Source of the DNA: Nitrosomonas sp. Nm33
GTDB lineage: Bacteria > Pseudomonadota > Gammaproteobacteria > Burkholderiales > Nitrosomonadaceae
Reading direction: 5' to 3'
Assembly (NCBI RefSeq): GCF_900107265.1
Contig: NZ_FNPJ01000028.1
Span: 1 to 37,626 of the forward strand
Length of the DNA: 37,626 nucleotides
The position numbers were made by a program, and so were the translations under genes. This document shows positions 28,660 through 36,669 of this stretch, in pieces; positions within the stretch are counted from its first letter, which is position 1, and every line of letters begins with the position of its first letter. The notes under the pieces are model-generated. The model saw only the letters and a program-made list of their open reading frames with translations, was not told the origin of the DNA and did no database searches.

Positions 28660-30225
28660 ATGATCTTCTGGCGCGTAAAATCGCTAGATGCCATTCTGGC
28701 TACAGCCGAGAAAAAAAGCCTTCACCGCTCGCTGGGGGTATGGCAACTGACGCTCTTGGGGGTGGGTGCTATTATCGGGACTGGTATTTTCGTATTGACT
28801 GCTGAAGCTGCCCAGAAAGCAGGCCCTGGCATGATGATTGCCTTCGTTATTGCTGGTTTTGTATGTGCGGTGGCAGCACTTTGCTATTCCGAGCTTTCTT
28901 CGATGGTGCCTGTCTCTGGTTCTGCTTATACTTACTCCTATGCGGTACTGGGTGAATTCGTGGCATGGATAGTAGGCTGGGCATTGATACTTGAGTATTC
29001 CGTGGCTGCCAGCGCAGTTGCGGTAGGCTGGTCAGGCTATTTCGTAGGGCTCCTGAATAATTCTCTCGGGATCGAAATTCCCTTTGCTTTGGCGAACGGT
29101 CCCTTTGCCGGTGGCATAATCAATCTGCCCGCGGCGATCATCTGTTTGCTGGTCATAGGCCTACTCGTCATCGGCACGCGCGAAAGTGCTACATTTAATG
29201 CCGCGCTGGTGGCGGTCAAAATCACTGCCCTGACAGCTTTCATTGCACTGGTTCTGCCTGTCGCTGATTTGGAAAATTTCCAGCCATTTTTGCCGTTAGG
29301 TAGCTCTGGGGTGGTCGCGGCAGCTGCTTCCATTTTTTTCGCCTATGTTGGTTTTGATGCGGTATCGACCGCTGCAGAGGAAACTAAAAATCCTCAGCGA
29401 AACATTCCCCTTGCCCTCATCGGCTCACTGGCGATCTGCACCTTATTCTATCTTTTGGTATCAGCCGGCGTGATTGGTGCGGTCGGCGCGCAGCCGGTGA
29501 TGGATGCAGCCGGCAATAGTTTATCACCTGGCTCGATGGTAATGGCCGAACAGTGCCAATCCCTTGCCACTCTCGGGCAGCAGCCAATTGTATGCTCACG
29601 AGAAGCGCTGGCGCATGTGCTGCGTGAAATAGGCTGGGAAAAGGTTGGCAATCTGCTCGGCCTGGCCGCTTTCCTGGCTTTGCCGTCGGTTATCCTCATG
29701 ATGCTGTTTGGTCAGACGCGTATCTTTTTCGTTATGTCCCGTGATGGCCTGCTGCCGGAAGCGCTGAGTCGCATCCATGCACGATTCAAAACACCGCACA
29801 TCGTTACTATGGTAACCGGTATCGGAGTGACATTTGCTGCTGCCTTCTTGCCGGTTGGCAAGCTCGCGGATATCTCCAATTCCGGCACGTTGTTCGCCTT
29901 TATGGTGGTAGCGTTCACCGTAATGATTTTGCGCATCAAGAATAAAGATCGCAACAGACCTTTCAGAGCACCGGCTATCTGGCTGGTAGGGCCTCTCGCC
30001 ATAGTCGGCTGTATAACGCTCTTTTTCTTCCTGCCAACAGATGCCAAATTGGTATTTCCAATTTGGACAGGAATTGGTTTAATTGTTTATTTCCTGTACG
30101 GCTACCGTAAAAGTCACGTTGCGCTGAGCATCAAAACACCCACTGGTGGTGAAAACATCATTGAACCGATTCGCTCTCTTGCGGATTACCGAGATGGTTA
30201 TGAACCGCTAAAGCAAAAGAACTAA
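28660..30225 (+). CDS. APC-superfamily amino-acid permease
   Basis: The 521-residue inner-membrane protein has about 12 to 13 hydrophobic segments. The first carries the APC signature GAIIGTGIF (36-44), followed by CYSELSSMVPVSGSAYTY, and FFAYVGFDAVSTAAEETKNP in the middle, typical of the cationic amino-acid transporter branch. Substrates in this branch are amino acids taken up with protons; the exact one is not readable. An unusual hydrophilic loop of about 50 residues (near 275-330) contains two cysteines in MAEQCQSLA and QPIVCSRE. AAAGGGGAAA lies just before the ATG. The deacetylase-family gene starts 23 bp downstream, so they are probably one transcript. Confidence 0.92.
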   Translation: MIFWRVKSLDAILATAEKKSLHRSLGVWQLTLLGVGAIIGTGIFVLTAEAAQKAGPGMMIAFVIAGFVCAVAALCYSELSSMVPVSGSAYTYSYAVLGEFVAWIVGWALILEYSVAASAVAVGWSGYFVGLLNNSLGIEIPFALANGPFAGGIINLPAAIICLLVIGLLVIGTRESATFNAALVAVKITALTAFIALVLPVADLENFQPFLPLGSSGVVAAAASIFFAYVGFDAVSTAAEETKNPQRNIPLALIGSLAICTLFYLLVSAGVIGAVGAQPVMDAAGNSLSPGSMVMAEQCQSLATLGQQPIVCSREALAHVLREIGWEKVGNLLGLAAFLALPSVILMMLFGQTRIFFVMSRDGLLPEALSRIHARFKTPHIVTMVTGIGVTFAAAFLPVGKLADISNSGTLFAFMVVAFTVMILRIKNKDRNRPFRAPAIWLVGPLAIVGCITLFFFLPTDAKLVFPIWTGIGLIVYFLYGYRKSHVALSIKTPTGGENIIEPIRSLADYRDGYEPLKQKN

Positions 30226-30248
30226 GAACTTGCAAACATAGGAAGAAA

Positions 30249-31175
30249 TTGTTGCAGACAGCCTATATTACCCATCCCGCCTGCCTTGAGCATAACATGG
30301 GGTATGATCACCCAGAATCACCAGAGCGACTGCGAGCGATTGAAAATGAATTGATTGCATCCGGTATCTTTCCGCTGCTGCAGCAACACCAGGCTCCACG
30401 CGTGATGCATGAACAGCTCGCGCGTGTGCATTCGGGAAGCTATCTCAAATCCATTGAAACGGTTGCACCGCAGCATGGATTAATCAGCCTCGATGCCGAT
30501 ACCTTCATGAATCCTTTTACACTGGAGGCGGCATATCGTGCAGCCGGAGCCGTGGTACTGGCCACTGACCTCGTTATGATCGGCAAGGTAGAAAATGCAT
30601 TTTGTAATGTCCGCCCTCCCGGTCATCATGCCACTCATGACCAGGCAATGGGTTTCTGCTTTTTTAATAATATTGCCGTCGGCGTTGCGCACGCCATGGC
30701 GCAGTATGATCTAAAGCGGGTCGCGATTGCAGATTTCGATGTCCATCACGGCAATGGTACCGAAGATATTCTCAAACATGACCCTCGCGTCATGCTCTGC
30801 TCTACTTTTGAGCATCCCTTTTATCCATTTTGTGGCGCGGATAGCAGCAGCGATCACATCATCAACGTGCCGCTTGCTGCAGGCACAGATAGTCTGGCTT
30901 TTCGTTCTGCTGTCACCCAGCACTGGTTACCAGCACTCGAAAGCTTCCAACCAGAAATGATCTTCATTTCCGCTGGGTTTGATGCGCATCGGGAAGATGA
31001 CATGGCCCATCTGAATCTGATCGAATCGGATTACATCTGGGTAACCGAGCAGATTAAAGCGATCGCCGACAAATATGCCCAGAAGCACATTGTCTCTGCC
31101 CTGGAAGGCGGTTATGCACTCCATGCGCTCGGTAGAAGTGCCACTGCCCATATCAAGGTATTGTGTGGATTGTAG
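30249..31175 (+). CDS. Histone deacetylase family amidohydrolase
   Basis: Bacterial members hydrolyse acetyl-amides such as acetylated lysine or acetylpolyamines with a zinc ion. The 308-residue protein shows HPESPERL (21-28), RPPGHHA (122-128) with the catalytic His pair 126-127, and Asp164 and His166 in DFDVHHGNGT. Asp245 in SAGFDAHRED is the third zinc ligand and Tyr289 in EGGY the transition-state residue, so the active site is complete. The start is TTG: TTG at 30249 or 30252, both preceded by AGGAAGA. No ATG fits until Met17, which would cut the amino-terminal strand. It follows the permease closely and is probably cotranscribed. Confidence 0.93.
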   Translation: MLQTAYITHPACLEHNMGYDHPESPERLRAIENELIASGIFPLLQQHQAPRVMHEQLARVHSGSYLKSIETVAPQHGLISLDADTFMNPFTLEAAYRAAGAVVLATDLVMIGKVENAFCNVRPPGHHATHDQAMGFCFFNNIAVGVAHAMAQYDLKRVAIADFDVHHGNGTEDILKHDPRVMLCSTFEHPFYPFCGADSSSDHIINVPLAAGTDSLAFRSAVTQHWLPALESFQPEMIFISAGFDAHREDDMAHLNLIESDYIWVTEQIKAIADKYAQKHIVSALEGGYALHALGRSATAHIKVLCGL

Positions 31176-31293
31176 TTTGGTGAGCATCCGCATTCGACAT
31201 TTTCGCACCTTCAAAATACTGAGCAGTCTCGCTCGCAGCTTTACTCGTCGTTTTTGTCAGTCTCTGTAGCGCATCACACAAGAATCACAATAC

Positions 31294-32259
31294 TCAAGTA
31301 GGTATAGGGAAAAGCTGTTTTGGCACCCACCAAAGATAAAACGCCATCCCAAGCAGTTCGACCAGCGATTGAAAAACAATAACCACGACAGCTAATTCGA
31401 ATGAGGACGGCAGCGCAAGCGCAAGTGGCAACATAACAAATGAGTTGCGTGTGCCGAAACTGAATGCCAAAACCCTGCCCTGCTCAGGTGAAAGTGCAAA
31501 TTGACGTGCAAGTAGATAAGCAATCAATCCTGCCATAATGAGAAAAACAATGAACACCAATAGCAGCTGGCCCAGAAAATAGGTGGAGCCTATGATGAGA
31601 CCAACCTGCGTTGCCGCGATGAAAAAAACGACCAGCGCAAGTAGTGGCATTGGCAACCAGACTAACTGATCCAATAGATAACGTCGGTCCTTATTTCTTT
31701 CTACCCATTTTTCTGTCAGATAAGCCCCAAATAAAGGTAACAGAATCAAACCAGCAAATGCGGTGAGCATTTGATTTTGCGCCAAGGTAATGACAAAATT
31801 TTCACCCAGAAATACCCACAGATAAACCGGCAGCAGAATAATCTGCAGCAGCAGACTAATTGGCGAAAAAGCAATGGCCAGCTTAGTGTCACCCCCACCG
31901 AGATGGGTAAAGGTGATAAACCAATCGGTGCATGGCATCAGCAATACCAACAACACACCCAGACGGATTGCCGGTTCTTCGGTTACCAGCATCAACAAAC
32001 CCGATACGACCACGGGTAGCAGTATGAAATTGCCTATCACTGCGGCCGCAACAAAGCGTGAATCGATCAATGCTTCGCGCAAATGTACCAGCGGCACCTG
32101 AATGAAGGTGGTGTATAGCAGCACACCCAGAAGCGGCCAGAGTAGCACTTCCAGAAATGAGATATTATCCGGAGACAATCTGCCCACGACTAGGCCACAG
32201 CCAATGGCTGCCAGGTAAATAATAACCTGGTATTTTTCAAGTGACTGGCGCGTCAGCAT
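31294..32259 (-). CDS. BASS-family membrane transporter, ACR3/arsenite-like
   Basis: The 321-residue inner-membrane protein has about nine to ten hydrophobic helices and the fold of the bile acid:sodium symporter superfamily. The stretch MPCTDWFITFTHLGGGDTKL occupies the position where ACR3 arsenite exporters carry a conserved cysteine-containing APCT motif, so the arsenic-resistance branch is the closest fit. FSFGTRNSFVMLPLAL is the second conserved half motif. No arsR, arsC or other arsenic gene is nearby, so arsenite export is not established; another anion or organic acid is possible. The ATG at 32259 has GAGAGGA at good spacing. Confidence 0.82.
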   Translation of the reverse strand: MLTRQSLEKYQVIIYLAAIGCGLVVGRLSPDNISFLEVLLWPLLGVLLYTTFIQVPLVHLREALIDSRFVAAAVIGNFILLPVVVSGLLMLVTEEPAIRLGVLLVLLMPCTDWFITFTHLGGGDTKLAIAFSPISLLLQIILLPVYLWVFLGENFVITLAQNQMLTAFAGLILLPLFGAYLTEKWVERNKDRRYLLDQLVWLPMPLLALVVFFIAATQVGLIIGSTYFLGQLLLVFIVFLIMAGLIAYLLARQFALSPEQGRVLAFSFGTRNSFVMLPLALALPSSFELAVVVIVFQSLVELLGMAFYLWWVPKQLFPIPT

Positions 32260-32611
32260 AAGAATCCTCTCTCGGATTGTGCGAGCTAACTCTGCAGTCG
32301 AATCGCAAGCACAATAGCAACGTCGGCTTTTAACCTACTGTCTGGTGAAAGTAAGCCCGATGAATGGCTTGAGCTGCGTGATCTCATCCCTGCTTAGCCA
32401 ATATTGCATGTCTGGAAATGTCATTTGGGCTCCAATAAAAAATCACCCCTGAAAAAAATTTTTTCAGGGGTGATTAACTAGTAACCAAAAATTAAACTTG
32501 CTTATAGTCATTACTAAATTTTCTCACAAAGAGCGCCTTACACTGAAACTCTCTGCACAGAAGCCGCACAAAGAAGACTATCCGTTAATATGCATATAAT
32601 TTATAATAAAT
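32260..32611. other. Intergenic stretch between the AI-2E and BASS genes
   Basis: This 352-bp gap lies between two minus-strand genes. It contains the palindromic terminator at 32436-32475 and, nearer 32260, the untranslated leader of the BASS-type gene. No coding sequence was recognised. Confidence 0.5.
32436..32475 (-). terminator. Palindromic intrinsic terminator of the AI-2E family gene
   Basis: AATCACCCCTGAAAAAA (32441-32457) and TTTTTTCAGGGGTGATT (32459-32475) are perfect 17-bp reverse complements around a single central base. On the minus strand the stem is followed by TTTTATT. It lies about 135 bp past the stop of the 32612-33874 gene and is oriented to end that transcript. A run of A also precedes it, so termination from the other strand is possible but no plus-strand gene ends there. 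Confidence 0.75.
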
Positions 32612-33874
32612 TCATTCGCTTGCGCTTACTTCTAAAGCTGTATTTAGTGGCTCCAACCGCCGTTCATCCCACAACGGCACACCAAATACATCATGAATAA
32701 AGTAATAAGTGACCGGAACACCCAGTATCATCCCCCACAGTCCAAAGCTGTGGTAAGCAACCAGCAGGATAATTAGCACCAGCACCGGATTGAGTTTGAA
32801 GTGTTTACCATAGATCAAAGGATTAAGTCCGTAAGCCTCGATAATATGTATGACGGTGATCATCACCACTATTGCTACGGCCAAAGTCAATCCGCCGGTA
32901 TTCAATGCAATCAGCACCATCGGTGTAGTAGAGATGAACACGCCCAATACTGGAATAAAACTGCACACGAATACAATCAACGATAAAAGTGCAACTGACG
33001 GAATACCCAGAAATATCAGTCCTATCAGAGTCAAAAAGGTGTTCACACACGCGATCATTGCCTGTGCCTGGATAGCTCGGCCAACTACATATGCAAAGCG
33101 AACTACCGGTTGTGCAGTTTCCTGATAAAAATCCCGCAACCGTGAATCATGCAGGCTTTTCATCAGATCACCCAAGCGGACGCTATCAAACAGGATCAGG
33201 AAACTGAATAACAGGGCAAGCAGCATAGTACCAGTGGCTTGATAGAGATGGTTGATAAGTTTAGGCAACTGCTCCCGGACTTTATTCATCTGTTTAGTCA
33301 TCAAGGAATCAATTAGCAGCTCGGCTTCCCTATCGTAATATTTTTTCAGCTTTTCCTGGGTAGCTTCCGTAATACTGCTATTTTTCTCATCTTTCTCATC
33401 TTCCGACTGATCGACTTCAGGAAGGTTGATTGTTTGCTTGAACAAATTAAGTTCTCTATCAATAACTTTTTGGGTTTCCTCATCCAATATGCTACGGATA
33501 TAACCGTGCAAAGAGCGCTCTACACCCGGGTATTTACTACCGATGTCTTGTTTTAGCTCTAACAGCCTCGACTGCACTTCACTGAGGTTATTCATAAAAC
33601 GACTGGCTTCACCGATCACACTGGGCGTGACATAGTGAAAAAAGCTTCCCAGTCCTACTAGAAAAAAGATATATACCAACGTCAGAGAGAGGCGGTAAGG
33701 CAGTTTTAATTTGTTCTGACTAAGGCGGATCAGAGGTATAGCAATAAATGCAAGAACAAATGTGATAAAAATCAGTCCAAAAAAGTCACGCAATAACCAA
33801 AGCAAACCGACCAGGATGAGCCAGATCAATATGCGACGGTTAGTTTCATAAAAACTATCCAAGCTGAATGGCAT
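32612..33874 (-). CDS. AI-2E family (PerM/YhhT-type) membrane protein
   Basis: The 420-residue protein belongs to the family first named for autoinducer-2 export; most members are transporters of unknown substrate, some linked to sodium/proton exchange. Two or three amino-terminal helices (about 13-85) are followed by a long soluble helical region (about 85-215) and then five C-terminal helices. The family segments SFIPVLGVFISTTPMVLIAL and GLNPLIYGKHFKLNPVLV are present. A highly charged linker (DQSEDEKDEKNSSITEATQ, about 155-173) is longer than usual in the soluble part. The ATG at 33874 has only a weak AAGAAT leader. A strong terminator follows the gene. Confidence 0.9.
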   Translation of the reverse strand: MPFSLDSFYETNRRILIWLILVGLLWLLRDFFGLIFITFVLAFIAIPLIRLSQNKLKLPYRLSLTLVYIFFLVGLGSFFHYVTPSVIGEASRFMNNLSEVQSRLLELKQDIGSKYPGVERSLHGYIRSILDEETQKVIDRELNLFKQTINLPEVDQSEDEKDEKNSSITEATQEKLKKYYDREAELLIDSLMTKQMNKVREQLPKLINHLYQATGTMLLALLFSFLILFDSVRLGDLMKSLHDSRLRDFYQETAQPVVRFAYVVGRAIQAQAMIACVNTFLTLIGLIFLGIPSVALLSLIVFVCSFIPVLGVFISTTPMVLIALNTGGLTLAVAIVVMITVIHIIEAYGLNPLIYGKHFKLNPVLVLIILLVAYHSFGLWGMILGVPVTYYFIHDVFGVPLWDERRLEPLNTALEVSASE

Positions 33875-34256
33875 TATTTAGATTCTTTGTGAGTTAATAT
33901 TTAGGGGAGATTTGATCAAAACTTACTTATACAAATTGGGGTTTTTTAGGATATTCATTTCTACAAGTATAAAGTATAACAACGCTGCAAGATATCTCTC
34001 GGTGATTGGTTGATCAGGTGTTTCCGGCCACTGCTGTCCATTTAACTTTTACTATAAGCTCATTTGATTATTGCAGACATTTTTGTCGTTGAGAGAATCT
34101 CCTCACATAAATCCATTAGGTATTGCTTTTCAAGCAAATTGAGTTGCAATAATCGCAGAATCTGTTTTAGGAATTTTCCATTAGGAACATTCTCTAATAG
34201 AAAATTTAAATAAAAATTGTATGCATTTGCATTATTGTTTGCCTATTTGTTATCTC

Positions 34257-34285
34257 TTAACATATTTACGTAATAAAGCTGTATT
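34257..34285 (+). promoter_or_regulatory. Candidate promoter upstream of an orphan terminator
   Basis: TTAACA (34257-34262), a 17-bp spacer and TGTATT (34280-34285) resemble a sigma-70 promoter (5/6 and 4/6). A start near 34292 would give a transcript of about 60 nt ending at the terminator hairpin at 34323-34350. In such AT-rich sequence a match of this quality can arise by chance. Confidence 0.25.
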
Positions 34286-34322
34286 AATCTAATCCACTGC
34301 TCTTTAATTCAGGAGCTGATCC

Positions 34323-34350
34323 ATAATCAATTTTTGTTGATTATTTTTTT
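34323..34350 (+). terminator. Orphan intrinsic terminator
   Basis: ATAATCAA (34323-34330) and TTGATTAT (34337-34344) form a perfect 8-bp stem with a 6-nt loop, followed directly by six T residues. The orientation is plus strand only. No plus-strand gene ends upstream of it in the window after 31175, so it would have to end a small RNA. The stem is AT-rich and therefore weak. Confidence 0.5.
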
Positions 34351-34530
34351 ATCGTATTGATTCGGTCAAGTGAAGTTTACGGCCACTAACCTCTATAACT
34401 TTACTCAATACCCCTCTAGGTTTATTACTCTAAATCTAACAGTTCAAACCTTATCTGATCAAATCAATGTCATGCTGCTCACAAAAAAACTGCATATTTA
34501 ATATATTGATGTGAGCGCAAGGAGGAATAA

Positions 34531-35142
34531 ATGTTTATGTCACTCAATCTCACTGCCTTTACACAGTCAATAACACAGTTAATACCACTTAAAATACCAC
34601 TCAATATCACTGTTTTCAGGCAGTTCATGGCCACTATTTTCTCTGTCATCTTTTTCTTAGTGGCATTAATACTCACTTTTCTAACCGTAGAAGCCCTGTT
34701 TCAAGGATTCTTGGGCAGCATTGGGCTTGTAGAGGCAGTTATTAAATCCATCAATATGGCTATTATCGCATTGGCAATCTTTGAGCTTGGTTTGGTGGTT
34801 AACAGGGAATACGCGTGTAAAGAAGGTGAACAACACATCATAATCGTGCTCAGGCGTACAGTGCCGCGTTTTGTCAGTATCGTGTGCGTCGCGCTTGTTC
34901 TCGAAGGATTATTGTTAGTTATCAAGTACAGTCAACTTGGGCTTGCAGGCAATCTCTACTATCCGGTAATCATCATTATCAGTGCTGCAATACTACTGGC
35001 TGCTCTTGGATTATTCATGCGTTTGACTGAGGATAGCCACAACCATAACAAAATTTTGTTTAATGAGAACAAGGTGCAGGCCGTCAGTGGATCAATGGAA
35101 AATCTATATGCTTCTTCAAACTATCAAGATAGATTTAGCTGA
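34531..35142 (+). CDS. Four-helix inner-membrane protein of unknown function
   Basis: I do not recognise this 203-residue protein. Hydrophobic segments are at about 32-58, 72-92, 112-133 and 142-163, so four transmembrane helices are likely, with a hydrophilic C-terminal tail of about 40 residues. The loop between helices 2 and 3 carries charged residues (NREYACKEGEQH). No enzymatic motif is visible. AAGGAGG lies 6 nt before the ATG, a near-perfect ribosome-binding site that makes the gene real. Helix 1 is preceded by a run of Leu/Ile/Pro-rich polar residues, not a signal peptide. An imperfect hairpin follows the gene. Confidence 0.75.
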   Translation: MFMSLNLTAFTQSITQLIPLKIPLNITVFRQFMATIFSVIFFLVALILTFLTVEALFQGFLGSIGLVEAVIKSINMAIIALAIFELGLVVNREYACKEGEQHIIIVLRRTVPRFVSIVCVALVLEGLLLVIKYSQLGLAGNLYYPVIIIISAAILLAALGLFMRLTEDSHNHNKILFNENKVQAVSGSMENLYASSNYQDRFS

Positions 35143-35179
35143 TTTTCTCTTGTTACACTTAATAAAAGTAAAATAAAAA

Positions 35180-35234
35180 CTGCCACTGGTTGATAGCTGA
35201 ACCATCATCAATGCACATAATCAGCCAGCGGCAG
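35180..35234. terminator. Imperfect hairpin after the membrane protein gene
   Basis: CTGCCACTGGTTGAT (35180-35194) can pair with ATCAGCCAGCGGCAG (35220-35234), with one mismatch and one G-U pair, across a 25-nt loop. It begins 37 bp after the stop codon at 35142. The sequence after it is CAAAATC, with no U-run, so it may only stabilise the transcript end. Confidence 0.4.
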
Positions 35235-35521
35235 CAAAATCTGGTATCCCTGATACATTGAATTAGCCAAATATCCGAATTGAGTTATCCATCTTGCATG
35301 TAAGTAACTGAAACAATCGGTCAGAAGCTTTATATCTAATTCCCATTGATTACAATTGGAACAAAGCGTGATTCAAGGTAAACGGGAATTCAGGGTAATT
35401 TTGGTCGATCCAACCAAGAATATTCGCTGGATTTAGTATCAATCAGATCAATAAGCTGGCAGGCGTTTCCATGAAACCTGTTACCAAACTACAATTATCG
35501 ACTCAGGACTGCTCATAGTAA
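35235..35521. other. Non-coding stretch before the transglycosylase remnant
   Basis: About 290 bp in which I see no gene, no strong repeat and no promoter. It may be the decayed 3' flank of the transglycosylase pseudogene on the minus strand. Confidence 0.35.
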
Positions 35522-36014
35522 CTAGCTACCGTCAGTGGACCGCTTGTTTTTAAAGCTTGGCACCTTTTGCCAGAAGGCTGAAGCAATCTGATAAATACCC
35601 TTTGACGCAGACTTTTTTCGGTATCGTTCGAAATGAGCTGGACAACCATTATAAGCTACATAAGTCAGGCGGGCTAAATGATCGAAACTGTTGGTTTCTT
35701 TGTGTTCATTCTTGATAAGAACATAGTCTGTAAGATAATGGTACAGGATCTCGTTTCCCCTGCCGAAGCATTGTAACTGATATCGTTACGTAGCGCCGGA
35801 ATTTCATAAAAACCACGCCATACGTTCGGGTTCACTTGCATGATACCAATAGCGCCTGCACGTGACATGAGCGGTTCAAGTCGGCCACTTTTTTGATGAA
35901 CTGCCGCCAACAACTCTCCTGCCATGCGGTAGCGAGAGACAGACGGCGAAAAAAATCATGATATTCGCCCTGCAAACCTTTGCTCGTGATCGTCCCCTCC
36001 GCGGTGTGTCCCTT
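35522..36014 (-). pseudogene. Lytic transglycosylase (SLT family), frameshifted
   Basis: Three minus-strand frames join into one protein. The first (36014 to about 35893) gives LQGEYHDFFRRLSLATAWQE and then SCWRQFIKK, with the catalytic-glutamate segment AWQES. The second (to about 35755) gives SRAGAIGIMQVNPNVWRGFY, the SLT core. The third ends at a TAG at 35524-35522 and gives NEILYHYLTDYVL...LTYVAYNGCPAHFERYR. Shifts fall at a T-run (35889-35894) and at a C-run (35757-35760). The family cleaves peptidoglycan to form anhydromuropeptides. Upstream, frame one is closed by a stop at 36017-36015, and no signal peptide or start is found, so the amino terminus is also lost. YNGC replaces the usual YNGG. 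Confidence 0.8.
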
Positions 36015-36099
36015 CTATTGGTGGTTGATCTGCCAAGATCTTTACCAACAGGTTACACCGCTTCCTTCTCCTGTCATACACCAGAAATGATCATAGCTC

Positions 36100-36318
36100 A
36101 AAGCTCCGGGAGCTTTGGTCAAGATGGAAGGCGGGCCATCAGGTGGAAATGGTGTACTGGTCTACTTTATGTGTGCAGACTGCGCCGTTGAGGCCGCTCG
36201 TGCGGTTGTCTCCGGAGGGCAGATCGTGCGAGAGAAGATGTCTATTGGTCAATATGGTTTTATTACTTTGATCGCGGATACTGAAGGCAATATGATTGGC
36301 CTGCATTCGATGCAATAG
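36100..36318 (+). pseudogene. C-terminal remnant of a glyoxalase-like VOC protein
   Basis: The frame reads LKAPGALVKMEGG, NGVLVYFMCADCAVEAARAV, then GGQIVREKMSIGQYGFITLI and ADTEGNMIGLHSMQ before a TAG. This is the second half of the small VOC proteins that end in DTEGNxxGLHS. An in-frame stop (36094-36096) lies just upstream and the first VOC module is absent, so only about 70 residues remain. It is divergent from the transglycosylase remnant. No start codon with a ribosome-binding site was found; a TTG at 36115 is all the frame offers. Confidence 0.72.
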
Positions 36319-36669
36319 CGCCATCCTGGTACAGATGTCATTGCTGGATATAAATTGATACAGTGTACTAATTGAAAAGTGATACCCCGACTTGAGAAGA
36401 TAATCGCATTTTGGAAGCAGCCGTGATCACTGCTCAGTGTATCTGAAAATTAAATTAGTAACTGGCAACCTTCCATGGGCCAAGGAAAATTGCCAGTTAT
36501 GATACGATCAACAAGAAAATCAAACATACGGTTGTTGCGTAAACCCGCAGTCTCAACCACGCAATGATTCGTTATGACAATTCACTGCATGGAAAAGCAG
36601 ACAAATTATTTGTCTACAACACCGGCTATTTCGATTTATTGCTGATACTATGAAGATTTGTTTGAGTCA
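36319..36669. other. Non-coding stretch downstream of cytochrome P460
   Basis: 351 bp without a credible gene. Its main content is the hairpin at 36459-36499, probably the end of the P460 transcript. Confidence 0.45.
36459..36499 (-). terminator. Hairpin downstream of cytochrome P460
   Basis: TAACTGGCAA (36459-36468) and TTGCCAGTTA (36490-36499) are perfect 10-bp reverse complements, and CCTT (36469-36472) with AAGG (36482-36485) extends the stem past a small bulge. On the minus strand it is followed by CTAATTTAATTTTC, which is U-rich. It lies about 170 bp beyond the P460 stop and is the best candidate for its terminator. Confidence 0.55.

Larger units (their letters stand above)
33875..34530. 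other. Long AT-rich intergenic region
   Basis: A 656-bp gap between the divergent AI-2E gene and the membrane protein gene at 34531. No open frame is credible. It holds a terminator-like hairpin on the plus strand (34323-34350) that follows no annotated gene, and a moderate promoter-like pair upstream of it (34257-34285). Confidence 0.5.

Noticed and set aside
31294..32259. A confirmed arsenite exporter
   Set aside because: The conserved ACR3 cysteine region is only approximate and no other arsenic genes are nearby, so only a superfamily call is made.
35958..36191. A 77-codon plus-strand frame before the glyoxalase remnant
   Set aside because: It is out of frame with the VOC similarity and antisense to the transglycosylase remnant.
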